A program made the translations under genes and the position numbers. Of a stretch of DNA of 64,000 bases, positions 18,040 to 26,950 are shown in pieces. Source of the stretch: Pseudomonas sp. (GTDB taxonomy: Bacteria > Pseudomonadota > Gammaproteobacteria > Pseudomonadales > Pseudomonadaceae); the NCBI RefSeq assembly GCF_002796985.1, contig NZ_PEKX01000009.1, positions 390,547 through 454,546 on the forward strand, in the 5' to 3' direction. The notes under the pieces were generated by a model. It was given only the letters and a program-made list of their open reading frames with translations, was not told the origin of the DNA and made no database searches. Numbering within the stretch: position 1 is the first letter of the stretch; each line of letters starts with the position of its first letter.

Positions 18040-18229
18040 TTTGTTCGCCGCCGCGACTGCCTTGCGGAAAACCTACTGCGATATCAGCCATTGGCTAAAA
18101 CGTTTCAGCAGGTTTCCCTCAGGGCTTTCGGACGTTTACAAACACAGCTGAATGTAAGTATTTTTGCCAGCTTTTCCGGACCGGCAAGCCCACCGCCAAA
18201 CCGGACGCTTTGCTCACGAGGACAACGAT

Positions 18230-19387
18230 ATGCAACGAAAGCCAGCCATGCGCGCCCTGGTCCCGGCCCTGCTCGTCGCCATGGCCACTCTTGCCGGCTG
18301 CGACAAGACCCAGGCCCCGCAGGAGAAGCAGATCCCCGAGGTCGGGGTGGTGACCCTGCAGTCGCAGGAGGTGACCCTGAGCACCGAGCTGCCGGGCCGC
18401 ACCACCGCGTATCGCATCGCCGAAGTTCGCCCGCAGGTGAACGGCATCATCCTCAAGCGCCTGTTCAAGGAAGGCAGCGACGTCAAGGAAGGCCAGCAGC
18501 TGTACCAGATCGACCCGGCCACCTATGACGCGACCCTGCAGAGTGCCCAGGCCAACCTGATGTCCACCCAGCAGCAGGCCGAACGCTACAAGGAGCTGGT
18601 GAAGGACGAGGCGGTGAGCAAGCAGCAATACGCCGACGCCCAGGCCGCCTACTTGCAGGCCAAGGCCACCGTGGACAGCGCCAAGATCAACGTGCGCTAC
18701 ACCAAGGTCTACTCGCCCATCTCCGGCCGCATCGGGCGCTCCTCGGTTACCGAAGGCGCGCTGGTGCAGAACGGCCAGGCCGACGCACTGGCCACCGTGC
18801 AGCAGCTGGACCCGATCTATGTCGACGTTACCCAGTCCTCCACTTCGCTGATCCGCCTGCGCCGCGAGCTGGCCGCCGGGCAGCTGGAGAAGGCCGGTGA
18901 CAACGCCGCCAAGGTCAAGCTGTACCTGGAAGACGGCTCCGAATACCCCGTCGAGGGCAAGCTGGAGTTCTCCGAAGTCTCGGTCGACCAGGGCACCGGC
19001 TCGGTGACCGTGCGCGCCATCTTCCCCAACCCGAACAAGGAACTGCTACCGGGCATGTTCGTCCATGCGCAGCTGCAGGAAGGCATCAAGAAGCAGGCCA
19101 TCCTGGCGCCGCAACAGGGCGTCACCCGCGATTTCCGTGGCATGGCGACCGCGCTGGTGCTCAACGGCGAAGACAAGGTCGAGCTGCGCACTATCAAGGC
19201 CGAGCGCACCGTCGGCGCCTATTGGCTGGTCAGCGATGGCCTGAAGCCCGGCGATCGCCTGATCACCGAGGGCCTGCAGTACGTCCAGCCGGGCGCGCAG
19301 GCCAAGGCCGTACCCGCGAAGAACGTGGCGCCCACCGCCGGTGCCGCCGACAAGCCCGCCGCCGCTCAACCGGCCAAGCAGGGTTAA
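18230..19387 (+). CDS. mexA: MexA, periplasmic adaptor lipoprotein of the MexAB-OprM efflux pump
   Basis: MexA is the membrane fusion protein joining MexB to OprM. The 385-residue protein has a lipoprotein signal ending in LAGC (Cys24 acylated), barrel-sandwich halves around GTTAYRIAEVRPQVNG-like and VYSPISGRIG, an alpha-hairpin rich in Gln/Ala (ATLQSAQANLMSTQQQAERYKELV to QAAYLQAKATVDSAK), a beta-barrel and a membrane-proximal domain, and an Ala/Pro-rich tail. ATG 18230 follows CACGAGGA. mexB begins 15 bases after its stop. Control by MexR is shown by the operators upstream; the 190-base leader also holds a small AGCCATTGGCT palindrome (18086-18096). Confidence 0.95.
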   Translation: MQRKPAMRALVPALLVAMATLAGCDKTQAPQEKQIPEVGVVTLQSQEVTLSTELPGRTTAYRIAEVRPQVNGIILKRLFKEGSDVKEGQQLYQIDPATYDATLQSAQANLMSTQQQAERYKELVKDEAVSKQQYADAQAAYLQAKATVDSAKINVRYTKVYSPISGRIGRSSVTEGALVQNGQADALATVQQLDPIYVDVTQSSTSLIRLRRELAAGQLEKAGDNAAKVKLYLEDGSEYPVEGKLEFSEVSVDQGTGSVTVRAIFPNPNKELLPGMFVHAQLQEGIKKQAILAPQQGVTRDFRGMATALVLNGEDKVELRTIKAERTVGAYWLVSDGLKPGDRLITEGLQYVQPGAQAKAVPAKNVAPTAGAADKPAAAQPAKQG

Positions 19388-19402
19388 TCAAGGGGATTCG
19401 TC

Positions 19403-22400
19403 ATGTCGAAGTTTTTCATTGACCGGCCCATCTTTGCCTGGGTGATCGCTCTGGTGATCATGCTGGCGGGCGGTCTGTCGATCCTCAAGCTGCCGGTGAA
19501 CCAGTACCCGGCCATCGCGCCGCCGGCCATCGCCATCCAGGTTGCCTATCCGGGCGCTTCCGCCGAAACGGTGCAGGACACCGTGGTGCAGGTGATCGAG
19601 CAGCAGATGAACGGTCTCGACCATCTGCGCTACATCTCCTCGGAGTCCAACTCCGACGGCAGCATGACCATCACCGTGACCTTCGACCAGGGCACCAGCC
19701 CTGACATCGCCCAGGTCCAGGTGCAGAACAAGCTGCAGCTGGCCACGCCGCTCCTGCCGCAGGAAGTGCAGCAGCAGGGCATCCGCGTGACCAAGGCGGT
19801 GAAGAACTTCCTGATGGTGGTCGGCGTCGTCTCCACCGACGGCAGCATGACCAAGGAAGACCTGTCGAACTACATCGTCTCCAACATGCAGGACCCGCTG
19901 TCGCGGACCGCCGGTGTGGGTGACTTCCAGGTGTTCGGTTCGCAGTACGCCATGCGCATCTGGCTGGACCCGGCGAAGCTCAACAGCTTCCAGATGACTC
20001 CTGGCGACGTGAAGACGGCGATCCAGGCGCAGAACGTGCAGATCTCCTCCGGCCAGCTGGGCGGCCTGCCTGCGGTCAAGGGCCAGCAGCTCAACGCCAC
20101 CATCATCGGCAAGACCCGCCTGCAGAGCGCCGAGCAGTTCAAGAACATCCTCCTCAAGGTCAACGCCGACGGCTCCCAGGTTCGCCTGAAGGATGTCGCC
20201 GATGTGGCCCTGGGCGGCCAGGACTACAGCATCAACGCCCAGTTCAACGGCAAGCCGGCCTCGGGTATCGCGATCAAGCTGGCCACCGGCGCCAACGCGC
20301 TGGATACCGCCAAGTCGATCCGCGCCACCTTGGGCAGCCTGGAGCCGTTCTTCCCGCAGGGCATGAAGATCGTCTACCCGTACGACACCACCCCGGTGGT
20401 TTCTGCCTCGATCCATGAGGTGGTGAAGACCCTGGGCGAAGCGATCCTGCTGGTGTTCCTGGTGATGTACCTGTTCCTGCAGAACTTCCGCGCCACGCTG
20501 ATCCCGACGATCGCCGTGCCGGTGGTGCTGCTGGGCACCTTCGGCGTGCTCGCCGCCTTCGGCTTCTCGATCAACACCCTGACCATGTTCGGCATGGTGC
20601 TGGCGATCGGCCTGTTGGTGGACGATGCCATCGTGGTGGTGGAAAACGTCGAGCGGGTGATGGCCGAGGAAGGCCTGTCTCCCCGCGAGGCGGCGCGCAA
20701 GTCCATGGACCAGATCCAGGGCGCGCTGGTGGGTATTGCCCTGGTGCTCTCGGCGGTATTCCTGCCGATGGCGTTCTTCGGCGGCTCCACCGGGGTGATC
20801 TACCGGCAGTTCTCCATCACCATCGTCTCGGCCATGGCCCTGTCGGTGCTGGTGGCATTGGTGCTGACCCCGGCGCTCTGCGCCACCATGCTCAAACCCA
20901 TCGAGAAGGGTGACCACGGCGAGCACAAGCGCGGCTTCTTCGGCTGGTTCAACCGCGCCTTCCTCTCCACCACCCAAGGCTACGAGCGCGGCGTCACCTC
21001 CATCCTCAAGCACCGTATGCCGTACCTGCTGATGTATGTGCTGATCCTCGGCGGCATGATCTATCTGTTCACCCGTATCCCCACCGCGTTCCTCCCCGAC
21101 GAGGACCAGGGCGTGCTGTTTGCCCAGGTGCAGACCCCGGCCGGTTCTTCCGCCGAGCGCACTCAGGTGGTGGTGGACTCCATGCGCGAATACCTGCTGG
21201 AGCAGGAAAGCAGCACAGTGGCCTCGGTGTTCACCGTGACCGGCTTCAACTTTGCCGGTCGTGGTCAGAGCTCGGGCATGGCGTTCATCATGCTCAAGCC
21301 CTGGGAAGAGCGTCCGGGCGCGGAGAACAGCGTGTTCGCGCTGGCACAGCGCGCCCAGCAGCACTTCTTCAGCTTCAAGGATGCGATGGTGTTCGCCTTC
21401 GCCCCGCCGGCGGTACTCGAACTGGGTAACGCCGTGGGCTTCGACATCTTCCTCCAGGACCAGGCCGGCGTCGGCCACGAAGTGCTGATGCAGGCGCGCA
21501 ACCAGTTCCTCGGCCTGGCCGCGCAGAACCCGGTGCTGCAGCGCGTGCGCCCCAACGGCCTGAACGACGAGCCGCAATACAAGTTGTTGATCGACGACGA
21601 GAAGGCCAGTGCGCTGGGCGTTTCGCTGGCGGACATCAACAGCACTCTGTCGATTGCCTGGGGTTCGAACTACGTCAACGACTTCATCGACCGTGGTCGG
21701 GTGAAGAAGGTCTACCTGCAAGGCCGGCCGAATGCGCGGATGAGCCCGGAAGACCTGGACAAGTGGTACGTGCGCAACAGCTCCGGCGAGATGGTACCGT
21801 TCAGCGCCTTCGCCACCGGCGAGTGGAGCTACGGCTCGCCGAAACTGGCGCGCTACAACGGTGTGCCGGCCATGGAAGTCCTCGGTGAACCGGCCCCGGG
21901 GCGCTCCACCGGTGATGCCATGGCGGCGGTCGAGGACATCGTCAAGCAACTGCCCAAGGGTGTTGGCTATGCCTGGACGGGTCTGTCCTACGAGGAACGT
22001 CTGTCAGGGTCGCAGGCCCCCGCGCTCTACGCCCTGTCGCTGATCGTGGTGTTCCTCTGCCTGGCAGCGTTGTACGAGAGCTGGTCGATCCCGTTCTCGG
22101 TGATGCTGGTGGTGCCCCTGGGCGTCATCGGTGCGCTGTTGGCGACTTCCATGCGCGGGTTGTCCAACGACGTGTTCTTCCAGGTGGGCCTGTTGACGAC
22201 CATCGGCCTGTCAGCGAAGAACGCGATCCTCATCGTCGAGTTCGCCAAGGAACTGCACGAGCAGGGCAAGGGCATCGTCGAGGCGGCCATCGAGGCCTGC
22301 CGGATGCGTCTGCGCCCGATTGTCATGACCTCCCTGGCCTTCGTCCTCGGCGTGCTGCCGCTGGCGATTTCCACTGGCGCAGGTTCGGGCAGCCAGCACG

Positions 22401-22543
22401 CGATCGGTACCGGCGTGATCGGCGGCATGATCACGGCCACGGTCCTGGCGATCTTCTGGGTGCCGTTGTTCTATGTGGTGGTCAGTACCCTGTTCAAGGA
22501 CTCCGCGTCCAAGGAACAGGAAACCACCGAGAAGGGGCATTGA
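19403..22543 (+). CDS. mexB: MexB, RND multidrug efflux transporter
   Basis: MexB is the proton-driven inner-membrane transporter, trimeric, that pumps beta-lactams, quinolones, macrolides, detergents and other amphiphiles. At 1046 residues it matches the family length exactly. Visible are the N-terminal MSKFFIDRPIFAWVIALVIMLAG, two porter halves, twelve membrane segments, the proton-relay pair Asp407-Asp408 in TM4 (GLLVDDAIVVVENVERV) and the TM10 lysine in TIGLSAKNAILIVEF. It is the second gene of mexAB-oprM, and its stop is one base away from the oprM start codon. I see no truncation or frame disruption. Confidence 0.96.
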   Translation: MSKFFIDRPIFAWVIALVIMLAGGLSILKLPVNQYPAIAPPAIAIQVAYPGASAETVQDTVVQVIEQQMNGLDHLRYISSESNSDGSMTITVTFDQGTSPDIAQVQVQNKLQLATPLLPQEVQQQGIRVTKAVKNFLMVVGVVSTDGSMTKEDLSNYIVSNMQDPLSRTAGVGDFQVFGSQYAMRIWLDPAKLNSFQMTPGDVKTAIQAQNVQISSGQLGGLPAVKGQQLNATIIGKTRLQSAEQFKNILLKVNADGSQVRLKDVADVALGGQDYSINAQFNGKPASGIAIKLATGANALDTAKSIRATLGSLEPFFPQGMKIVYPYDTTPVVSASIHEVVKTLGEAILLVFLVMYLFLQNFRATLIPTIAVPVVLLGTFGVLAAFGFSINTLTMFGMVLAIGLLVDDAIVVVENVERVMAEEGLSPREAARKSMDQIQGALVGIALVLSAVFLPMAFFGGSTGVIYRQFSITIVSAMALSVLVALVLTPALCATMLKPIEKGDHGEHKRGFFGWFNRAFLSTTQGYERGVTSILKHRMPYLLMYVLILGGMIYLFTRIPTAFLPDEDQGVLFAQVQTPAGSSAERTQVVVDSMREYLLEQESSTVASVFTVTGFNFAGRGQSSGMAFIMLKPWEERPGAENSVFALAQRAQQHFFSFKDAMVFAFAPPAVLELGNAVGFDIFLQDQAGVGHEVLMQARNQFLGLAAQNPVLQRVRPNGLNDEPQYKLLIDDEKASALGVSLADINSTLSIAWGSNYVNDFIDRGRVKKVYLQGRPNARMSPEDLDKWYVRNSSGEMVPFSAFATGEWSYGSPKLARYNGVPAMEVLGEPAPGRSTGDAMAAVEDIVKQLPKGVGYAWTGLSYEERLSGSQAPALYALSLIVVFLCLAALYESWSIPFSVMLVVPLGVIGALLATSMRGLSNDVFFQVGLLTTIGLSAKNAILIVEFAKELHEQGKGIVEAAIEACRMRLRPIVMTSLAFVLGVLPLAISTGAGSGSQHAIGTGVIGGMITATVLAIFWVPLFYVVVSTLFKDSASKEQETTEKGH

Positions 22544-22544
22544 T

Positions 22545-23993
22545 ATGAGAAAGTCCTTCCTGTCCCTCGCTATCACGGCAGCCGTGTTGTCCGGCTGCTC
22601 GCTGATTCCCGACTACGAGCGCCCCGAGGCGCCCGTGGCTGCGGCCTATCCGCAGGGCAATGCCTACGATGCGGCGCAGCCGGCCACCGCCGGCGCCGAC
22701 ATCGGCTGGCGCGAGTTCTTCAAGGACCCGCAACTGCAGCGACTGGTCGAAGTGTCGCTGGAAAACAACCGTGACCTGCGCGTTGCCGCGCTGAACATCG
22801 AAGCCTACCGGGCGCAGTACCGCATCCAGCGGGCCGACCTGTTCCCGGCGGTGGACGCCGGCATCACTGGCTCGCGCCAGCGCCTGCCAGCCGACCTGTC
22901 GAGCACCGGCGACTCGATGATCAGCAGCCAGTACGGTGCGACGCTGGGCGTCACGTCCTGGGAGCTGGACCTGTTCGGCCGCCTGCGCGCCCTGCGTGAC
23001 CAGGCGCTGGAAACCTACTTCGCCAGCGAAGAGGCCCGCCGCAGCACCCAGACCAGCCTGGTGGCCAACGTTGCCAATGCCTACCTGACGCTGCGCGCCG
23101 ACCAGGCTCAGCTGGAGCTGACCCGCAATACCCTGGCCGCTTACCAGAAGAGCTACGACCTGACCAAGCGTAGCTACGAAGTTGGCGTCGCTTCCGCCCT
23201 GGACCTGCGCCAATCGCAGACCCAGGTGGAAAGTGCGCGGGCCACCCTGGCCCAGTACACCCGACTCGTCGCACAAGACCAGAATGCGCTGGTGCTGCTG
23301 CTGGGTTCCGGCCTGCCGGGCGACCTGCCCCAGGGCCGCCAGTTGTCCGACGAATTGCTGGCGACCGTGCCCTCCGGCCTGCCCTCCGACCTGCTGCAAC
23401 GCCGCCCGGACATCCTCCAGGCGGAGCACCAGCTCAAGGCGGCCAACGCCAACATCGGCGCGGCGCGCGCGGCGTTCTTCCCGAACATCAGCCTGACCGC
23501 CAACGCCGGCAGCCTCAGCCCGGACCTCTCCGGCCTGTTCGATGGCGGTTCCGGCAGCTGGCTGTTCCAGCCTTCGATCACCTTGCCGATCTTCAACGCC
23601 GGCAGCCTGCAGGCGAGCCTGGACCTGGCCAGGGTGCAGAAGGACATCAACGTGGCGCAGTACGAGAAAGCCATCCAGACGGCCTTCTCCGAGGTCGCCG
23701 ATGGGCTCGCCGCGCGCGGTACCTTCAACGAGCAACTGCAGGCGCAACGTTCGCTGGTGGACGCCACCAGCGAGTACTACCGCCTGGCCGACAAGCGCTA
23801 CCGCACCGGTGTGGATAACTACCTCACCGTGCTCGACGCGCAGCGCTCGCTGTTCAGTGCCCAGCAGCAGCTGATCACCGACCGCCTCAACCAGCTGATC
23901 AGCGAGGTCAACCTGTACAAGGCCCTCGGCGGCGGCTGGCAGGCGAGCGCAGCAGAAGCCAAGCCGATCTCCAGCGAGGCGCCGAAAGGCTGA
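22545..23993 (+). CDS. oprM: OprM, outer-membrane channel lipoprotein of the efflux pump
   Basis: OprM is the TolC-like trimeric channel that completes MexAB-OprM and also serves MexXY in P. aeruginosa. The 482-residue protein has a lipoprotein signal with LSGC (Cys18), the two internally repeated OEP halves (VSLENNRDLRVAALNIEAYRAQYRIQRADLFP and LKAANANIGAARAAFFPNISLTANAGSL), and the conserved DLLQRRPDILQAEHQL. Stop of mexB and ATG 22545 are nearly adjacent. A strong terminator follows. This ends the block that matches PAO1 PA0412-PA0427; the helicase gene that follows oprM in PAO1 is absent here. Confidence 0.95.
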   Translation: MRKSFLSLAITAAVLSGCSLIPDYERPEAPVAAAYPQGNAYDAAQPATAGADIGWREFFKDPQLQRLVEVSLENNRDLRVAALNIEAYRAQYRIQRADLFPAVDAGITGSRQRLPADLSSTGDSMISSQYGATLGVTSWELDLFGRLRALRDQALETYFASEEARRSTQTSLVANVANAYLTLRADQAQLELTRNTLAAYQKSYDLTKRSYEVGVASALDLRQSQTQVESARATLAQYTRLVAQDQNALVLLLGSGLPGDLPQGRQLSDELLATVPSGLPSDLLQRRPDILQAEHQLKAANANIGAARAAFFPNISLTANAGSLSPDLSGLFDGGSGSWLFQPSITLPIFNAGSLQASLDLARVQKDINVAQYEKAIQTAFSEVADGLAARGTFNEQLQAQRSLVDATSEYYRLADKRYRTGVDNYLTVLDAQRSLFSAQQQLITDRLNQLISEVNLYKALGGGWQASAAEAKPISSEAPKG

Positions 23994-24010
23994 TCTTCAC
24001 TGGCTGGAAA

Positions 24011-24050
24011 CAACAACGCCGCCCGAAGGGCGGCGTTGTTGTTTGTGTTG
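24011..24050 (+). terminator. Strong rho-independent terminator of mexAB-oprM
   Basis: A perfect 14-bp stem, CAACAACGCCGCCC / GGGCGGCGTTGTTG, with a GAA loop starts 17 bases after the oprM stop and runs into TTTGTGTTG. Confidence 0.93.
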
Positions 24051-24082
24051 TGTTGGCAACAATGTAGGGCAGTGTCTGGGAC

Positions 24083-24161
24083 GGTTCGCGAGCAAGCTCG
24101 CTCCTACAGATGTCCGACTCGCTCGGTGTGTTCCTTGTAGGAGCGAGCTTGCTCGCGAACC
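24083..24161. repeat. REPIN: two REP elements in inverted orientation
   Basis: GGTTCGCGAGCAAGCTCGCT plus CCTACAG (24083-24109) and its inverse TGTAGGAGCGAGCTTGCTCG plus CGAACC (24136-24161) are separated by 26 bases. The pair could form a long hairpin. It lies between the oprM terminator and the convergent UPF0158 gene. Confidence 0.9.
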
Positions 24162-24167
24162 CACGGA

Positions 24168-24596
24168 CTAAAGCATCGCACTACGCCCCGCCGGCTGGAT
24201 CTGGTTATCCGCCAGCCAGTCCAGCGCGCACTCGCGCAGGCGCTCACCCTGATAGACGTACCAGGCCTGCAGCAGCTCCGGATACCCCATCAGCACATGG
24301 CGGAAGGCCTTGAACGGCTTGCGCCCCTCGATGGCGTTGGCCAGGGCGGAATAGGCGTGGGGTTCGGGCACTTCGCGCAGGAAGTCGCGCATCAGCTCCA
24401 GCGACTGGCCGCTGCTCAGCGGCTCGATGGGCAGCAGGCGCTCCGGCTCGCGGTGCAGCAGTTCTGCCAGTTCGGGGTCGGGGTCTTCTTCGGCAATCAG
24501 CAGCACCTGGCCGCTGAACAGGTCGAGGTAGTGATCGATACCCTGGGTGTCGAGTGCGAAGGCCAGTTCGTCGAGGTCGATGGTCAGTGGGCGCAT
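24168..24596 (-). CDS. UPF0158 family protein of unknown function
   Basis: The 142-residue acidic protein begins MRPLTIDLDELAFAL and shows the UPF0158 pattern: a short N-terminal region that places Leu/Asp-rich residues before YLDLFSGQVLLIAEED, then ERLLPIEPLSSGQSLELMRDFL and the C-terminal NAIEGRKPFKAFRHVL with a YQGERLRECALDWL helix. No enzymatic motif is known. ATG 24596 is preferred over upstream in-frame codons because it gives the family start. It is followed by REP elements and preceded by a chemoreceptor gene across 100 bases. Confidence 0.8.
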   Translation of the reverse strand: MRPLTIDLDELAFALDTQGIDHYLDLFSGQVLLIAEEDPDPELAELLHREPERLLPIEPLSSGQSLELMRDFLREVPEPHAYSALANAIEGRKPFKAFRHVLMGYPELLQAWYVYQGERLRECALDWLADNQIQPAGRSAML

Positions 24597-24696
24597 GGTC
24601 ACTTTCCCTAGAGGGCGAGCCACCGATCCTACGCCATGCGCATGACAACTGTCCTGCCGATACCGGTCGGCGCGGGCGCGCCGACCGGTCCTCGGA

Positions 24697-26643
24697 TCAC
24701 AGGCGGAAGCGGCCCACCTGCTGCTGCAGCTCGTTGCCCAGGCGCGCCAGCTCGGTGCTGGAACTGGCGGTCTGTTCGCTGGCGGCGGCGGACTGGTCGG
24801 CGATCTCGCGCACCTGCACCACGCTGCGGTTGATCTCCTCGGCGACGCTGCTCTGCTCCTCGGCGGCCGAGGCGATCTGCAGGTTCATGCCCTGGATGTC
24901 GGCCACGGTACGGGCGATCACCCCCAGCGCCTCGCCGGCGCGGCGGGTCAGCTGCACCGAGCTGCCGGTCAGGCGACGGCTGTCGTCCATGCGCGTCACC
25001 GCTTCCTGGGCGCCGCGCTGCAGGCCGGCGATCAGGCCCTCGATCTCGGCGGTGGACTGCTGGGTGCGCTGGGCCAGGCCACGCACCTCGTCGGCGACCA
25101 CGGCGAAACCGCGCCCGGCCTCGCCCGCGCGGGCGGCCTCGATGGCGGCGTTGAGCGCCAGCAGGTTGGTCTGCTCGGCCACCGACTTGATCACGTCGAG
25201 CACGCTACCGATTTTCTCGCTCTCCTTGTGCAGCAGCTCCATGGCCTCGGCGGAGCGATCCACCTCGGTGGCCAGGCGGTCGATCTGGTTCACCGCATCC
25301 TGCACCACCTGGTCGCCCTCGCGGGCCTGCTGGTCGGCCTGCTGGGCGGCAGCGGAGGCCTGCTCGGCATTGCGCGCGACTTCCTGCACGGTGGCGGCCA
25401 TTTCATGGATGGCGCTGGCGACCTGCTCGGTCTCCACGCGCTGGCTGTTGACCCCGGCGCGGGTCTGCTCGGTGACGGCGGAGAGCTCGTCGGCAGCCGT
25501 GGCCAACTGATTGACGCTGCCGCCTATGTGGCTGAGCAACTGCGCCAGGCTTTCGCGCATGCGCATCATCACGCGCTGCAACTGGCCCAGCTCGTCGCTG
25601 CGCTGCAAGTTGAGGTCACGCGACAACCCTTGGGACAGGTCGCCCCTGGCGATACGCTCGGCCAGCTCCAGCGCCTCGTGCAGCGGGCGGACGATCTGAC
25701 GGTTGATGGCCCATCCGGAAAGGAAGCCGAAGGCCAGGGCCAGCACGGCGATGAGGATCTGCCGGGTCTTGGCGGCAGCGGTCTCTGCCTCGTTGCGTGC
25801 CAGGGTGTCATCGTAAAGGCGAGTGGCGGCCGCAAGCAGCGCTTCACTGGCGCCGTTCAGGCCCTTGCGTGCCTGCTGGGTGGCGTTGACGCCGTCGCGG
25901 AAGTGCTCGATGCCGCTACGGTAGTTCTGCAGATCCTTGAGCGCGCTGCTCAGTCCGTCGGCTGCAATCCCAGGCAATTGGTTCTGCAGTGCGCTGCCGG
26001 TATCACGCAGCTTGTCGAAGGCGGCGAAGGCAGTCTGCTCGGCGCTGGCGGATTGTTCGAAGACATAACCGCGCACCTGATAGCGCACCACCAGCAATTG
26101 CTGGTGCAACTGGCCGACGGCCTGGGCGCTGTGCAGCAACGGGGCGTCGCCAGGCTGCTCGGCGAGCAGGTCGAAGAGCTGCTTATCCAGCGCCTCGAAG
26201 GCCTGCAGGGCACTCTGCGCGCTGCCCACCAGGGTGCTGCGGGCCTGGGTGCGCTGGTCCACCGCGCGGGTGAGGGCGGCAAAGGCTGCGCGGTATTCGC
26301 TGACGGCCTGGCGTGCCGCGTTCAGTTGGGCGGCATCGATATCGCTGCCTTTGAGGCGCTGCTCGATCAGCTCGAGCATCCTGCTGCTGTGCTGTTCGAC
26401 GCGCTCGGCCTGGCTGCGGTCGCCGCCCAGCTCGAACTGCAGTCGGGCCAGGTTGGCCTGCTGGCTGAGGCCGTTGAGCTCGGTGATGGCCGCCATCTGC
26501 TCGCCGCGCCTGGCCTGGCTCTCCAGGCTGTTCAGGCCACTGAGCAGCACCAGCAGTGTGAGGAAGAGGAGGATGCCGAAGCCCACCACCAGCTTCAGGC
26601 TGACGTTCAGGCGTCCCAGCTGTACTACTAACCAATCGTACAT
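24697..26643 (-). CDS. Methyl-accepting chemotaxis protein, large periplasmic sensor
   Basis: The 648-residue receptor has TM1 at about residues 16-38 (LKLVVGFGILLFLTLLVLLSGL), a helical periplasmic domain of about 255 residues, TM2 at about 295-313 (ILIAVLALAFGFLSGWAI), a HAMP domain (RPLHEALELAERIARGDLSQGL), and the signalling hairpin EAARAGEAGRGFAVVADEVR around residue 500. The sensor domain is the size of a helical bimodular (HBM) domain, which in characterised pseudomonad receptors binds organic acids. It has no C-terminal CheR-docking pentapeptide. It resembles the neighbouring receptor throughout and is likely a tandem duplicate. Ligand unknown. Confidence 0.9.
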   Translation of the reverse strand: MYDWLVVQLGRLNVSLKLVVGFGILLFLTLLVLLSGLNSLESQARRGEQMAAITELNGLSQQANLARLQFELGGDRSQAERVEQHSSRMLELIEQRLKGSDIDAAQLNAARQAVSEYRAAFAALTRAVDQRTQARSTLVGSAQSALQAFEALDKQLFDLLAEQPGDAPLLHSAQAVGQLHQQLLVVRYQVRGYVFEQSASAEQTAFAAFDKLRDTGSALQNQLPGIAADGLSSALKDLQNYRSGIEHFRDGVNATQQARKGLNGASEALLAAATRLYDDTLARNEAETAAAKTRQILIAVLALAFGFLSGWAINRQIVRPLHEALELAERIARGDLSQGLSRDLNLQRSDELGQLQRVMMRMRESLAQLLSHIGGSVNQLATAADELSAVTEQTRAGVNSQRVETEQVASAIHEMAATVQEVARNAEQASAAAQQADQQAREGDQVVQDAVNQIDRLATEVDRSAEAMELLHKESEKIGSVLDVIKSVAEQTNLLALNAAIEAARAGEAGRGFAVVADEVRGLAQRTQQSTAEIEGLIAGLQRGAQEAVTRMDDSRRLTGSSVQLTRRAGEALGVIARTVADIQGMNLQIASAAEEQSSVAEEINRSVVQVREIADQSAAASEQTASSSTELARLGNELQQQVGRFRL

Positions 26644-26820
26644 GTCGAATACTCCAGGCAGGCGTCGCCGCGGGATCGACGGCCCGTGGCTGGCAACAGC
26701 GAAAGGTGCAGAGGCGAGGCGGAATTGTCGGGACGCATCTTCGTGCGTCAGAGGCTATCGGCCGCGAAAAGCGAAACTGAAGCCGCGAATTTGTCGCGAT
26801 GTTTCCGGCGCGCGGGCTCT

Positions 26821-26890
26821 TGTAGGAGCGAGCTTGCTCGCGAACAGGCCCCGCAGCAGAATCGGTTCGCGAGCAAGCTCGCTCCTACAG
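26821..26890. repeat. REPIN between the two chemoreceptor genes
   Basis: TGTAGGAGCGAGCTTGCTCG plus CGAAC (26821-26845) is followed after 18 bases by the inverse GGTTCGCGAGCAAGCTCGCT plus CCTACAG (26864-26890). The order of the two halves is opposite to that at 24.1 kb. The 307-base gap 26644-26950 otherwise contains only the promoter region of the first receptor and the terminator of the second. Confidence 0.9.
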
Positions 26891-26902
26891 GTCCGTGTGA
26901 GG

Positions 26903-26933
26903 GCAAAGAAAAGGCCCGCATTGCGCGGGCCTT
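26903..26933 (-). terminator. Terminator of the second chemoreceptor gene
   Basis: On the minus strand the 9-bp stem AAGGCCCGC / GCGGGCCTT (loop GCAAT) is followed by TTCTTTG, 18 bases beyond the receptor stop. Confidence 0.8.
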
Positions 26934-26950
26934 GTTCCTTGCAGGGTGGC

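Noticed and set aside
19388..21949. Long open frame antisense to mexB
   Set aside because: Composition is His/Gln/Val-rich, typical of antisense frames, and mexB covers it completely.
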